Shown: in pieces, positions 7,601 to 14,540 of the stretch
Layout of the letters: every line of letters begins with the position of its first letter
Numbering within the stretch: position 1 is the first letter of the stretch
From: Holdemanella biformis DSM 3989
GTDB taxonomy: Bacteria; Bacillota_I; Bacilli_A; Erysipelotrichales; Erysipelotrichaceae
Length of the DNA: 34,596 bases
Assembly (NCBI RefSeq): GCF_000156655.1
Contig: NZ_DS996840.1
Coordinates: forward strand, 61,284 to 95,879
Reading direction: 5' to 3'
The notes under the pieces: generated by a model
Told to the model about the DNA's origin: nothing
Seen by the model: the letters and a program-made list of their open reading frames with translations, nothing else
The model's database searches: none
Translations under genes and position numbers: made by a program

Positions 7601-7615
7601 AATTAAGCTTCCTTC

Positions 7616-8857
7616 CTAAAAGAAAATGCTGACACAGTTTTCAACTGTTGCATTCTTTAAAGCATCAATCAATTGATCGACTTCTTCTTTTGTGTTGTAC
7701 AAATAGAAACTTGCACGACAAGTACCCGGTGTTTTTAATACATCCGGAAGTAATTTAGCACAATGCTGTCCCGAACGAACGGCAATGCCAAACGTATTTA
7801 AATAGCTTGCGACATCTTGCGCAAAAATCATTTGATCTTTGTCCTTCACATTAAATGTCACAATACCACTTTTCGCATTCTCGTTATATACAACAATATT
7901 TCCTAAAGCTTTAGCTTTTTCTAAAAAATATTCTTTTAATTCAACTTCATGCGCATGAATGTTCTCTTTACCAATTGAATCCAAATAATCCATGGCAGCC
8001 GCCATACCAATAACACCCTCAATTGGCTGCGTTCCCGATTCAAACTTCAATGGAGTTTCTTTTAAAGTTAATGAACAAGATTTATCGAATCGAGCATTAC
8101 TTTCTCCACCATAGAAAATCGGTTCTAATTGGTCCAACCATTTTTTCTTACCATATAAAGCCCCTACACCTGTTGGACCACACATTTTGTGTGCACTAAA
8201 GGCATAAAAATCACAATCTAGATCTTGTACATCAATATCTAAATGAGGTGTGCTTTGTGCTCCATCAATCACTAATAGAATGCCTCTTTCATGACAAATT
8301 TTCGCAATTTCTTTAACTGGAGCTACAAAACCTAAAACGTTAGATACCATCGCAATCGCTACGACTTTTACCTTGTCTGTTAAAACACGTTTAAAGTTTT
8401 CAACGGTAATCTTACCCTCTTCATCTAAAGGTATATAATCAATTTTTGTTCCCTTTTTCTTTCCCGCTTGCATCCAAGGTAAGATGCTTGAAGCATGTTC
8501 ACTTTCATCACTTAAAATGACATCGCCTTCATTTAACAGTTGCTGAGTAACCATCATCGCAACTAAGTTCAAACCTTCGCTTGATCCTGAGGTAAATACA
8601 ATTTCCTCTTTATATTTTGCGTTTAAAAATTTCTGTGTACGACAACGAGCCCCCTCAAATGCACTATCTACCTGAGCACTCATTTCATAATCACCACGAT
8701 GGGCATTCGCACCAAGATAAGTATAGTAATTCACAACAGCATCAATGACAGGTTGGGGCTTTAATGTAGTTGCCCCGTTATCTAAATATACTAAGGGTTT
8801 ATTGGACATTGTACGGGTTAAAATTGGAAAATCTTTACGAATTTTACTGATGTCCAT
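7616..8857 (-). CDS. sufS: Cysteine desulfurase SufS
   Basis: The 413-residue protein is a fold-type I PLP enzyme of the group II desulfurases. The PLP lysine is Lys224 in SAHKMCGPTGVGALYG; His121 (ESEHASSILPW) stacks on the cofactor; Asp198 (VIDGAQ) contacts its nitrogen; Cys366 in RSGQHCAKLL is the persulfide-carrying residue. It removes sulfur from cysteine and passes it to SufU. The start is ATG at 8857 (MDISKIRKDF), nine bases after AAGG; an in-frame TTG at 8866 is less likely. The 14-base overlap with sufD indicates tight coupling. Confidence 0.95.
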   Translation of the reverse strand: MDISKIRKDFPILTRTMSNKPLVYLDNGATTLKPQPVIDAVVNYYTYLGANAHRGDYEMSAQVDSAFEGARCRTQKFLNAKYKEEIVFTSGSSEGLNLVAMMVTQQLLNEGDVILSDESEHASSILPWMQAGKKKGTKIDYIPLDEEGKITVENFKRVLTDKVKVVAIAMVSNVLGFVAPVKEIAKICHERGILLVIDGAQSTPHLDIDVQDLDCDFYAFSAHKMCGPTGVGALYGKKKWLDQLEPIFYGGESNARFDKSCSLTLKETPLKFESGTQPIEGVIGMAAAMDYLDSIGKENIHAHEVELKEYFLEKAKALGNIVVYNENAKSGIVTFNVKDKDQMIFAQDVASYLNTFGIAVRSGQHCAKLLPDVLKTPGTCRASFYLYNTKEEVDQLIDALKNATVENCVSIFF

Positions 8858-9617
8858 ACAATCCAACCTTACTTTCCATTTCTTGACGAAGACTGTTCTT
8901 TAATTCTTCATCTTCTACTAAATCAATGACAGGTAAGAAGTAACCTACACTTAATAAGCCAACAGCTTGTTTTGTACTTAATCCACGAGACTGTAAATAA
9001 TATAACTGATCTGCATCTGGCTGACCAATTGTAAGGGCATGACTTGCCTTTACATCATTTTCATCAATTAATAATAATGGAATAACTTTCGTCTTGTGTC
9101 CTTGACCTAAAGTTAGTACACGCGTTGCCTGATGAGATTGTGCATCAAAGCATCCTTTTTTGATATTGCCATTGGCAACCATTTGGTATTGACCATGATC
9201 AAATAGAACAGCAAAGTTTTTCATTTGACCATTTGTATGCGGTGCATTATGTCTTACTTCCATATCGCATACTTTTTCGATATGTTCCTGACACAATTGA
9301 CCACTTAAAATTTCATATTCTGCACCCGGCTCTTGAAGATCTACATAATGATTCCATTTTAGCGGGCTTTTTTCTAAATCCAAGACACCCATCTGGCAAT
9401 TGGCATCTTGTTTAAGTACCATATTAATATTTAATTCACATGCATTTTCAGCATGATTTAGAATAAAGAATTTTGAAAAAGAATTTTCTAAACATTCCAC
9501 TCTTAAATCTAATTTTGTGCAATCTTTGCTTAATTCAATCAAATAAGATTTTTGATCATGACGATCAATTTGAATATTTAAAGTTTCACTATTATGAACA
9601 TCGAATCGATTAAGCAT
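8844..9617 (-). CDS. sufD: SufD-like Fe-S assembly protein, short form
   Basis: The 257-residue protein has the SufB/SufD beta-helix core and the diagnostic C-terminus: DENDVKASHALTIGQPDADQ, then LYYLQSRGLSTKQAVGLLSV. It pairs with SufB and SufC in the SufBCD complex. Usual SufD proteins have more than 400 residues; here most of the N-terminal helical region is missing, although the reading frame and start look intact. The ATG at 9617 follows GGAG by nine bases; the GTG at 9632 is inside the sufC end and less likely. Overlaps sufC by eight bases. Confidence 0.9.
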   Translation of the reverse strand: MLNRFDVHNSETLNIQIDRHDQKSYLIELSKDCTKLDLRVECLENSFSKFFILNHAENACELNINMVLKQDANCQMGVLDLEKSPLKWNHYVDLQEPGAEYEILSGQLCQEHIEKVCDMEVRHNAPHTNGQMKNFAVLFDHGQYQMVANGNIKKGCFDAQSHQATRVLTLGQGHKTKVIPLLLIDENDVKASHALTIGQPDADQLYYLQSRGLSTKQAVGLLSVGYFLPVIDLVEDEELKNSLRQEMESKVGLYGHQ

Positions 9618-10425
9618 ATTTTTTTGCTCCACAAGAACCTAAAGAAATAGGTTGTTTATCTTCTTCTTTATTTGCGGTTACGTGGTACTCTTTTTCAATC
9701 CATTCATATCCTTCTTGATCTACTTTTTCAACAAGACTTGCATCTCCAGATACAACAATTTGTCCATCCATTAATACGTGAGCATGTGTTGGTTGTAAAT
9801 ATTCATAGAAACGTGCATAGTGAGATACGATCAATAAACCAAGATCTGTTTGTTTTTGACATTGATTGATGGCATCTGAAACAATACGCAATGCATCCAC
9901 ATCAAGTCCTGAATCAATTTCATCCAACATGGCAATTGATGGTTTTAACATCATCATTTGAACGATTTCATTACGCTTCTTCTCTCCACCACTAAATCCA
10001 TCATTTAAGAATCGGTGAGCTAAGTCTTTCTTCATTTCTAATTGCTCAATTGCCTTATCCATTTCCTTAATGAATTTAAATAATGAGATTGGTTTTTCTA
10101 AACGTGCATTCATTGCACTTCTTAAAAAGTCAGAGTTTGTAACGCCAGAAACAACACTTGGATATTGCATTCCTAAGAAAAGTCCGGCTTTACTTCTCTC
10201 ATCTACAGACATTTGTAGTACATCTTTACCATCTAATGTGATTGAACCAGATGTAACTGTATATTTTGGGTTTCCCATAATGGCTGCAAGCAATGTAGAT
10301 TTACCATTTCCATTAGGTCCCATTAGGGCATGACGCTCACCTGATTTTACAGTTAAACTCAACCCTTTTAAAATTTCTTTATTCTCCACGGATACATGAA
10401 GATCCTTAATGACCAAATCTGCCAT
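9610..10425 (-). CDS. sufC: Fe-S assembly ATPase SufC
   Basis: The 271-residue ABC-type ATPase has Walker A GPNGNGKST (36-44), a Q-loop in GMQYPSVVSG, the SufC-type signature DGFSGGEKKRNEI, Walker B SIAMLDEIDSGLD and the switch His in IVSHYARF. SufC is a soluble ATPase that powers rearrangement of SufB-SufD during cluster assembly; it is not a transporter. About 20 residues at the C-terminus (KEEDKQPISLGSCGAKKYA) extend beyond the usual core. AGAGGT precedes the ATG. It is the first gene of the operon and has its own promoter at 10451-10479. Confidence 0.96.
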   Translation of the reverse strand: MADLVIKDLHVSVENKEILKGLSLTVKSGERHALMGPNGNGKSTLLAAIMGNPKYTVTSGSITLDGKDVLQMSVDERSKAGLFLGMQYPSVVSGVTNSDFLRSAMNARLEKPISLFKFIKEMDKAIEQLEMKKDLAHRFLNDGFSGGEKKRNEIVQMMMLKPSIAMLDEIDSGLDVDALRIVSDAINQCQKQTDLGLLIVSHYARFYEYLQPTHAHVLMDGQIVVSGDASLVEKVDQEGYEWIEKEYHVTANKEEDKQPISLGSCGAKKYA

Positions 10426-10450
10426 ACATTCTACCTCTTTTCACTGCAAT

Positions 10451-10479
10451 ATAATACCAAATAATTATTAAAATCTCAA
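10451..10479 (-). promoter_or_regulatory. Promoter of the suf operon
   Basis: On the minus strand -35 TTGAGA (10474-10479), 17-base spacer, -10 TATTAT (10451-10456). Transcription would start near 10444, about 20 bases before the sufC ATG. An AATAATTATT palindrome lies in the spacer; no clear IscR-like site is visible. Confidence 0.65.
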
Positions 10480-10500
10480 TTAATACATCTCGGCGGTTCA

Positions 10501-10529
10501 TTGCATTTTAAAAAGATATCTCGTATAAT
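10501..10529 (+). promoter_or_regulatory. Promoter of the two foldase genes
   Basis: -35 TTGCAT (10501-10506), 17-base spacer, -10 TATAAT (10524-10529), followed by AAGGAGG before the ATG at 10558. It runs back to back with the suf promoter. Confidence 0.75.
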
Positions 10530-10557
10530 TGAAAAGACATTCTCAAGGAGGTTAATT

Positions 10558-11583
10558 ATGACTGATATTTTAAGAAATAACTGGTTTGTCGTCCTAATTG
10601 CCATAATTATTATTGGTTTTATTGGCTACTTTATTTATGACACAAATAAAGACAATGTATCCGCAAAATCATCAAATAATGAGCAAGTTGTTGCTTCAAT
10701 CGATAAAGACGATATTACCGCAAATGATTTATATGACGAATCTGCACCATATGATGGTTCAACTATCTACAATATGTATAAAAATGCCGTCATCGATCAA
10801 TCAATCGAAACTACAAAAGATATTAAAAAACAGGCAAATACATTGGAATCTAATATTAAATCAAACGCATCAAAACAAAGTGACGATTATGAATCCACTT
10901 TAACTTCAGAACTAGCTAAATATGGCTATTCATCCTTTGAACAATTAAATGACTATTGCATAACAAGCGTTAAAGAAAAAGAAATGAATAAAAAATATAT
11001 CACAAAACATTTTGATGAAGTAAAAAAAGCCTGGGAAGAAAAAAGCCCTAGAACTGTTTCTATCATTAAAATGGAAGTAAGTGATGCAGATAATTTAACA
11101 GAAACAGAAACAAAAAAGAAAAATAACATTGATAAAGCTTTAGAAAAAGAAAGTTTTGCGGATGTCGCAAAAGCCTTCTCTGAAGATTCAAATACCGCAA
11201 ACAAAAAAGGTTTTGCAGGATATGTAGATTCAAATTCAACAAGCTCAGACTCAAGTTCAACTTCTACTGTACCTGCTGATGTAGTTACAGCTGCCATTAA
11301 TCTTAAAAAAGGTGAAACTAGCGACTGGGTTACAGTTACAAATTCAAGTGGCACAAGCTTATATAGAGTTTATGTAAAAGAAACAGATTCAAATAAAATC
11401 TTCAACGCAAAAAATGACACAGTTTCAAACCAAGCATTATATGCGATCTTAAACAGTGACTCTTCTCTTTCATACAAAATTCTAGATTCCTACGCGAAAA
11501 AATTAGATATTAAATTCAACGATAAAGACACTAAGAAAAAATTTGACAACTATGTAAAAACGACTTATGGAGGTGATCAATAA
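10558..11583 (+). CDS. Membrane-anchored PrsA/SurA-like peptidyl-prolyl isomerase
   Basis: The 341-residue protein starts with a short positive stretch and one membrane anchor (about residues 9-28, WFVVLIAIIIIGFIGYFIY), then an outside helical region and a parvulin-like domain from about 165 (PRTVSIIKMEV) through SFADVAKAFSEDSNTANKKG to the strand YRVYVKE near 275. PrsA proteins help secreted proteins fold outside the membrane. A Ser/Thr-rich insert (about residues 222-235) interrupts the parvulin domain. I chose the ATG at 10558 after AAGGAGG; earlier in-frame starts lie within the promoter. It overlaps the next foldase gene by one base. Whether it is an active isomerase or only a chaperone is uncertain. 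Confidence 0.8.
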   Translation: MTDILRNNWFVVLIAIIIIGFIGYFIYDTNKDNVSAKSSNNEQVVASIDKDDITANDLYDESAPYDGSTIYNMYKNAVIDQSIETTKDIKKQANTLESNIKSNASKQSDDYESTLTSELAKYGYSSFEQLNDYCITSVKEKEMNKKYITKHFDEVKKAWEEKSPRTVSIIKMEVSDADNLTETETKKKNNIDKALEKESFADVAKAFSEDSNTANKKGFAGYVDSNSTSSDSSSTSTVPADVVTAAINLKKGETSDWVTVTNSSGTSLYRVYVKETDSNKIFNAKNDTVSNQALYAILNSDSSLSYKILDSYAKKLDIKFNDKDTKKKFDNYVKTTYGGDQ

Positions 11584-12482
11584 TGAAAAAGACACCTATA
11601 CTACTTGTATGTGCAGCCATGATGTTGAGTGCATGTTCTGGAGCAACTGCCACAATTAAAGATAAAGATGAAGCCATCATGACCATTGGCAATACAACAT
11701 ATACAAAAGGCGATGAATATGATTTATTAAAAATTTCAACAGGTACAGATCTTACAATGGAACTTGTTAAGCAAGCAATCTATAAACAAGAAGTTAAAGT
11801 AACCGATGAAATGAAAGAAAAAGCCCAAGAACAAATCGACAACTATAAAGGAAATATGTCCGATTTTGAAAGTCAAATTAAATCTCTTGGTTATACAAGC
11901 ACAAAACAATATATGAATAAAGTTTTGATTCCAAGTTTACAAGCAAGTGAATTAACAGAAAAATATTTCGCAGACGCTAAAAAAGACGTTCAAAACACAT
12001 ATAAACCAAGTAAAGCTCGTATCATTCAATGTGAAAATAAGGCAACAGCTAAAAAAGCATTGAAAGCTTTAAAAGATGGAACAGACCCTGAAGAAGTTGC
12101 TTCACAATATATGGTCGATTCAGCCACATATTCAGGAAAAGAAACATTAATTACAACAAAGAAAACAGATATTTCCACTCGAATGATCAATAAGTTATAT
12201 AAGGCAAAAAAAGCCGGAGTCATCGATGAAATTTTCACAAACGAAAGCAGTGGAACAACATATGCTTACGTTGCCGTATTAGTAACAAACACATACAAAG
12301 ATATTAAAGATGAAGTCTATACAACATTAAGCAGTGATGATGATGTCAAAAAAGCTTGTCTTGTATATTACTTAAAGAAATACAATTTTGAAGTTCATGA
12401 TCAAGATGTATTCGACAATTTAAAGGCAAACAATCCAGAGTATCTAGTTTCTAGACCGGATCTTGCGAAATCTAAAGACTAA
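11583..12482 (+). CDS. PrsA-like foldase lipoprotein
   Basis: The 299-residue protein has a lipoprotein signal, MKKTPILLVCAAMMLSAC, with the lipobox LSAC and Cys18. A SurA-type helical N-domain (about 35-130) precedes a degenerate parvulin-like region (SKARIIQCENKATAKKALKA, then PEEVASQYMVDSAT). It should sit on the outer face of the membrane and assist folding of exported proteins. GGAGGTGATCA precedes the ATG, which overlaps the upstream stop by one base (TAATG), so both foldases form one operon. The parvulin part is less complete than in its partner, so chaperone activity is more likely than isomerase activity. The next genes downstream, on the other strand, belong to the WXG100 secretion locus. 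Confidence 0.82.
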   Translation: MKKTPILLVCAAMMLSACSGATATIKDKDEAIMTIGNTTYTKGDEYDLLKISTGTDLTMELVKQAIYKQEVKVTDEMKEKAQEQIDNYKGNMSDFESQIKSLGYTSTKQYMNKVLIPSLQASELTEKYFADAKKDVQNTYKPSKARIIQCENKATAKKALKALKDGTDPEEVASQYMVDSATYSGKETLITTKKTDISTRMINKLYKAKKAGVIDEIFTNESSGTTYAYVAVLVTNTYKDIKDEVYTTLSSDDDVKKACLVYYLKKYNFEVHDQDVFDNLKANNPEYLVSRPDLAKSKD

Positions 12483-12488
12483 TAAAAC

Positions 12489-12523
12489 GCCAATAGACAA
12501 ATGTCTATTGGCTTGTTTTTTTT
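12489..12523 (+). terminator. Terminator shared by convergent operons
   Basis: GCCAATAGAC (12489-12498) pairs perfectly with GTCTATTGGC (12503-12512), four-base loop, then TTGTTTTTTTT. The stop codon of the convergent DUF4176 gene lies in the stem, and the minus strand also has a short T tract (GTTTTATT), so it may work both ways. Confidence 0.85.
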
Positions 12524-12777
12524 ATCATTTCATCGAGTTCAAACCGAAAATTGAACTCTTCTATATCCTGCAATCCAATATAGTAAAGACAATCAATATC
12601 TTCATGATCAAATACGTAACAAGAATCCTTATCCATATAGCCTTCAGGCCATAAACATCCTGCATAATCATACACTTTCTTTGTCCTTACATTTTGTTGA
12701 AGCCGCCCAATAATCATTAATCTTTTAGTTCCCTCTTTTAAAGTCACTACACTTCCAATTGGTAATAAATCTTTCAT
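12505..12777 (-). CDS. DUF4176-family protein
   Basis: This 90-residue protein reads MKDLLPIGSVVTLKEGTKRL, then MIIGRLQ...YDYAGCLWPEGYMDKDSCYVFDHEDI, the pattern of DUF4176 proteins. Members are small cytoplasmic proteins often encoded in type VII (Ess) secretion loci of Firmicutes, of unknown role. The order LPIGSVV...K-x-x-MIIGR...YxGCxxPEG is well conserved here. AGGAGGTTAA precedes the ATG. It is the last gene of the secretion operon, 11 bases after the candidate effector, which supports a role as an accessory or adaptor. Inference only beyond the family call. Confidence 0.82.
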   Translation of the reverse strand: MKDLLPIGSVVTLKEGTKRLMIIGRLQQNVRTKKVYDYAGCLWPEGYMDKDSCYVFDHEDIDCLYYIGLQDIEEFNFRFELDEMIKKTSQ

Positions 12778-12788
12778 TTAACCTCCTT

Positions 12789-13583
12789 TTAATAGCTCAC
12801 ATTGATTTTAAAGCCCAGCCCCGCAATAAAGCCAAGTTTAGATCCAATTTCCCACTCTCTATTTGAAAAATGATATGAAAAGTTTGCCTCAGCACTTCCA
12901 ACACTTCCTTGTGCAGTTAAAGTTACTTTTGCACCAAGAATATTTAAAACACAACGCGTTTCTCCTCTTAAGGCTGCAACACCAACACCAGCCTCAAACG
13001 ACTGCACCTTTTTAGAAAATACGGCCTTGCAATTCGCATACGCCACACCGACTTGTCCTGTTGCACGAGCACTCGCATACACTTTTGAATTACCAATACG
13101 TGCATTCACCGTTGATGATAATAAGGCAACACTAGCCTCACCTTGTAATACAACACGAGGATCAAATTTTTTATTTTTCCATAACCGAGCACTTATACTC
13201 GATTTAATTTCTCCATCTAATATAGCCGCATTGGCCCCCACATGAAAATAATCTCTCGTATAGTTTTTATTCCATTCCTTTAATGAAGCTGTATATGAAA
13301 TCGAACCATAAGAATATCGACTTTGTTTAGTCAGCTGCGAAACTAAATTCAAGTTTACATACTTAGTAAAATTATGTTTACCAGGCTGAAACAACAATTG
13401 TTTGTTTTCGGTATTCTCGATTAAATTAGCACTTTTCGATAAATAGTTCGAAATATCGATAATTTCTTTTGCGATACGATTTTGTCTTTCCTTTAATGCA
13501 GGATTCTTTAACGCAATATTTCTTGATGCCAGTAAATTATATTGTGCACTTAAATTCTTACAAGAAAGACTATCGGCTTTCAT
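12789..13583 (-). CDS. Small-residue-rich protein resembling C-terminal modules of LXG-type effectors
   Basis: The 264-residue protein has a helical N-terminal part (1-65) and, from about 105, a long run of alternating small and polar residues: GEASVALLSSTVNARIGNSK, ASARATGQVGVAYANCKAVF, ending GLGFKINVSY. This Ala/Gly/Ser/Val pattern in short strands recalls the C-terminal region of some LXG-domain type VII substrates of Firmicutes, here without the LXG domain. Family memory, not a search, supports this. There is no signal peptide. Position after WXG100 and a small helical protein fits a secreted substrate of the locus. It overlaps the 57-aa gene by 14 bases and lacks a strong ribosome binding site (AGGA, distant), so coupling is likely. 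It could also be a structural or membrane-binding protein. Confidence 0.55.
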   Translation of the reverse strand: MKADSLSCKNLSAQYNLLASRNIALKNPALKERQNRIAKEIIDISNYLSKSANLIENTENKQLLFQPGKHNFTKYVNLNLVSQLTKQSRYSYGSISYTASLKEWNKNYTRDYFHVGANAAILDGEIKSSISARLWKNKKFDPRVVLQGEASVALLSSTVNARIGNSKVYASARATGQVGVAYANCKAVFSKKVQSFEAGVGVAALRGETRCVLNILGAKVTLTAQGSVGSAEANFSYHFSNREWEIGSKLGFIAGLGFKINVSY

Positions 13584-13743
13584 GATTTAAAATTTCCTGT
13601 ATTTGTATCTGAATCAAATATTGAATTCGCGATACCTTTTGATTTACATAGACAAACTCTTCACTCGATACTGCATTTTTGGTTTGATTCAAAAGAGAGC
13701 TTAAATCACTTGATAATACTTTATAAAATTGTATCTCATCCAT
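13570..13743 (-). CDS. Small helical protein of the secretion locus (57 aa)
   Basis: The frame ATG 13743 to TAG 13570 encodes MDEIQFYKVLSSDLSSLLNQ and continues with TKNAVSSEEFVYVNQKVSRI to QIQEILNHESR. It overlaps the preceding WXG100 gene by eight bases and the following gene by 14, exactly the packing of the other genes in this operon, and without it the 150 bases would be the only sizeable gap. The sequence predicts two amphipathic helices. No Shine-Dalgarno site is visible, so translation would be coupled. By position it resembles the small helical partners (Lap-type) that accompany LXG effectors, but I see no family signature. Confidence 0.6.
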   Translation of the reverse strand: MDEIQFYKVLSSDLSSLLNQTKNAVSSEEFVYVNQKVSRIQYLIQIQIQEILNHESR

Positions 13744-14020
13744 GATGCATCAAATTTTGTTCGTTTTCCTGATATAGATTTGCGGTTTGATGTAAATATG
13801 TAGAAAAACGCGTTAATGTTTCCAAATACGACATCATAGCAGGATTTAATGTTTGAAACTGTTCCATAAAATATTTAGATGCAGGAGACTGCCAAATCGA
13901 TTCCACATAATACATCTTAGATTCAATTTCATTAAATACTGTACGAATCTCATTGGCATACGCATCGACTTGTTTTGAATACGCCATTACATCTTCACTT
14001 GATATTTGAATTTGTGTCAT
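13736..14020 (-). CDS. WXG100-family protein with WQS turn and YxxxE tail
   Basis: The 94-residue protein forms a predicted helical hairpin. The turn carries Trp43-Gln-Ser45 (SIWQSPASKY), a variant of WXG. A Tyr83-x-x-x-Glu87 motif (NLYQENEQNL) follows in the second helix, the YxxxD/E pattern known as a type VII export signal. Such proteins are exported as dimers through the EssC machine. I chose the ATG at 14020: GGAGG lies eight bases upstream, while the ATG six bases earlier abuts it. It lies 11 bases after the other WXG100 gene, and the two may form a heterodimer. Confidence 0.88.
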   Translation of the reverse strand: MTQIQISSEDVMAYSKQVDAYANEIRTVFNEIESKMYYVESIWQSPASKYFMEQFQTLNPAMMSYLETLTRFSTYLHQTANLYQENEQNLMHHG

Positions 14021-14031
14021 AACCATTCCTC

Positions 14032-14325
14032 CTACAATAATAATTTAGCTTGTTGAACACGATCTTGTTGAAGCTTTTCATATACCGAAGCCGTTTGTTT
14101 TAGAACATTACTATATTCTAAAATCACTTGATACATTTCATTTAGGCTTGGTCTAAATTCTTCTAACTGGTTTTGAAACGCTAAATGATCTACACCCTGC
14201 CAAATGCTTTGCATCTGCTCCACTCTTTTATATAAATTTTGAATTAGATCATTATAGCTATCCGCTTTGTTTTTCACATAGACACTTGCTTGATATACTT
14301 CTGAATAATCCACTGAAATTTTCAT
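14032..14325 (-). CDS. WXG100-family protein (canonical WQG)
   Basis: The 97-residue protein has the size and pattern of EsxA-like proteins: two helices joined by Trp42-Gln-Gly44 in SIWQGVDHLAFQNQL. There is no signal peptide. A Tyr near the end (SVYEKLQQD) lacks the acidic residue at +4, so the clear YxxxE signal is only in its neighbour; bipartite signals shared across heterodimers are known. GGGAGG lies 11 bases before the ATG at 14325. It follows the EsaB-like gene by eight bases. Confidence 0.9.
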   Translation of the reverse strand: MKISVDYSEVYQASVYVKNKADSYNDLIQNLYKRVEQMQSIWQGVDHLAFQNQLEEFRPSLNEMYQVILEYSNVLKQTASVYEKLQQDRVQQAKLLL

Positions 14326-14333
14326 AAATAAAT

Positions 14334-14540
14334 TTACCTCCCATAAATCAACATATCGCAATGCGCAATATGATTTTCTTTAAATGTTTTATTCAAATCC
14401 AAAAAACACATTACCGTAACATTAAACACATATCGTACTTCATACTCTAAAAACTCATCAAAAAAATCTTGTACTCGATACGACTCAGAAACAAAAATCA
14501 TCTTTCGATCAAAAGAAAGATATATGCCGATCTCATTCAT
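14334..14540 (-). CDS. EsaB/YukD-like ubiquitin-fold protein
   Basis: The 68-residue protein starts MNEIGIYLSFDRKMIFVSES. Its end, LDLNKTFKENHIAHCDMLIYG, follows the ubiquitin-like pattern of EsaB/YukD (L-x-x-L-x-x-x-x-I-x-x-x-D-x-L). EsaB is a small cytoplasmic component of Firmicute type VII systems. The length (about 80 in the family) and its place between essC and the WXG100 genes support the call, but sequence conservation is low. The ATG overlaps the essC stop by eight bases; AAGGG lies ten bases upstream. Confidence 0.65.
   Translation of the reverse strand: MNEIGIYLSFDRKMIFVSESYRVQDFFDEFLEYEVRYVFNVTVMCFLDLNKTFKENHIAHCDMLIYGR

Noticed and set aside
10953-11354. 133-codon minus-strand frame
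   Set aside because: Antisense to the Ser/Thr-rich part of the first foldase gene; no ribosome binding site and low-complexity composition.
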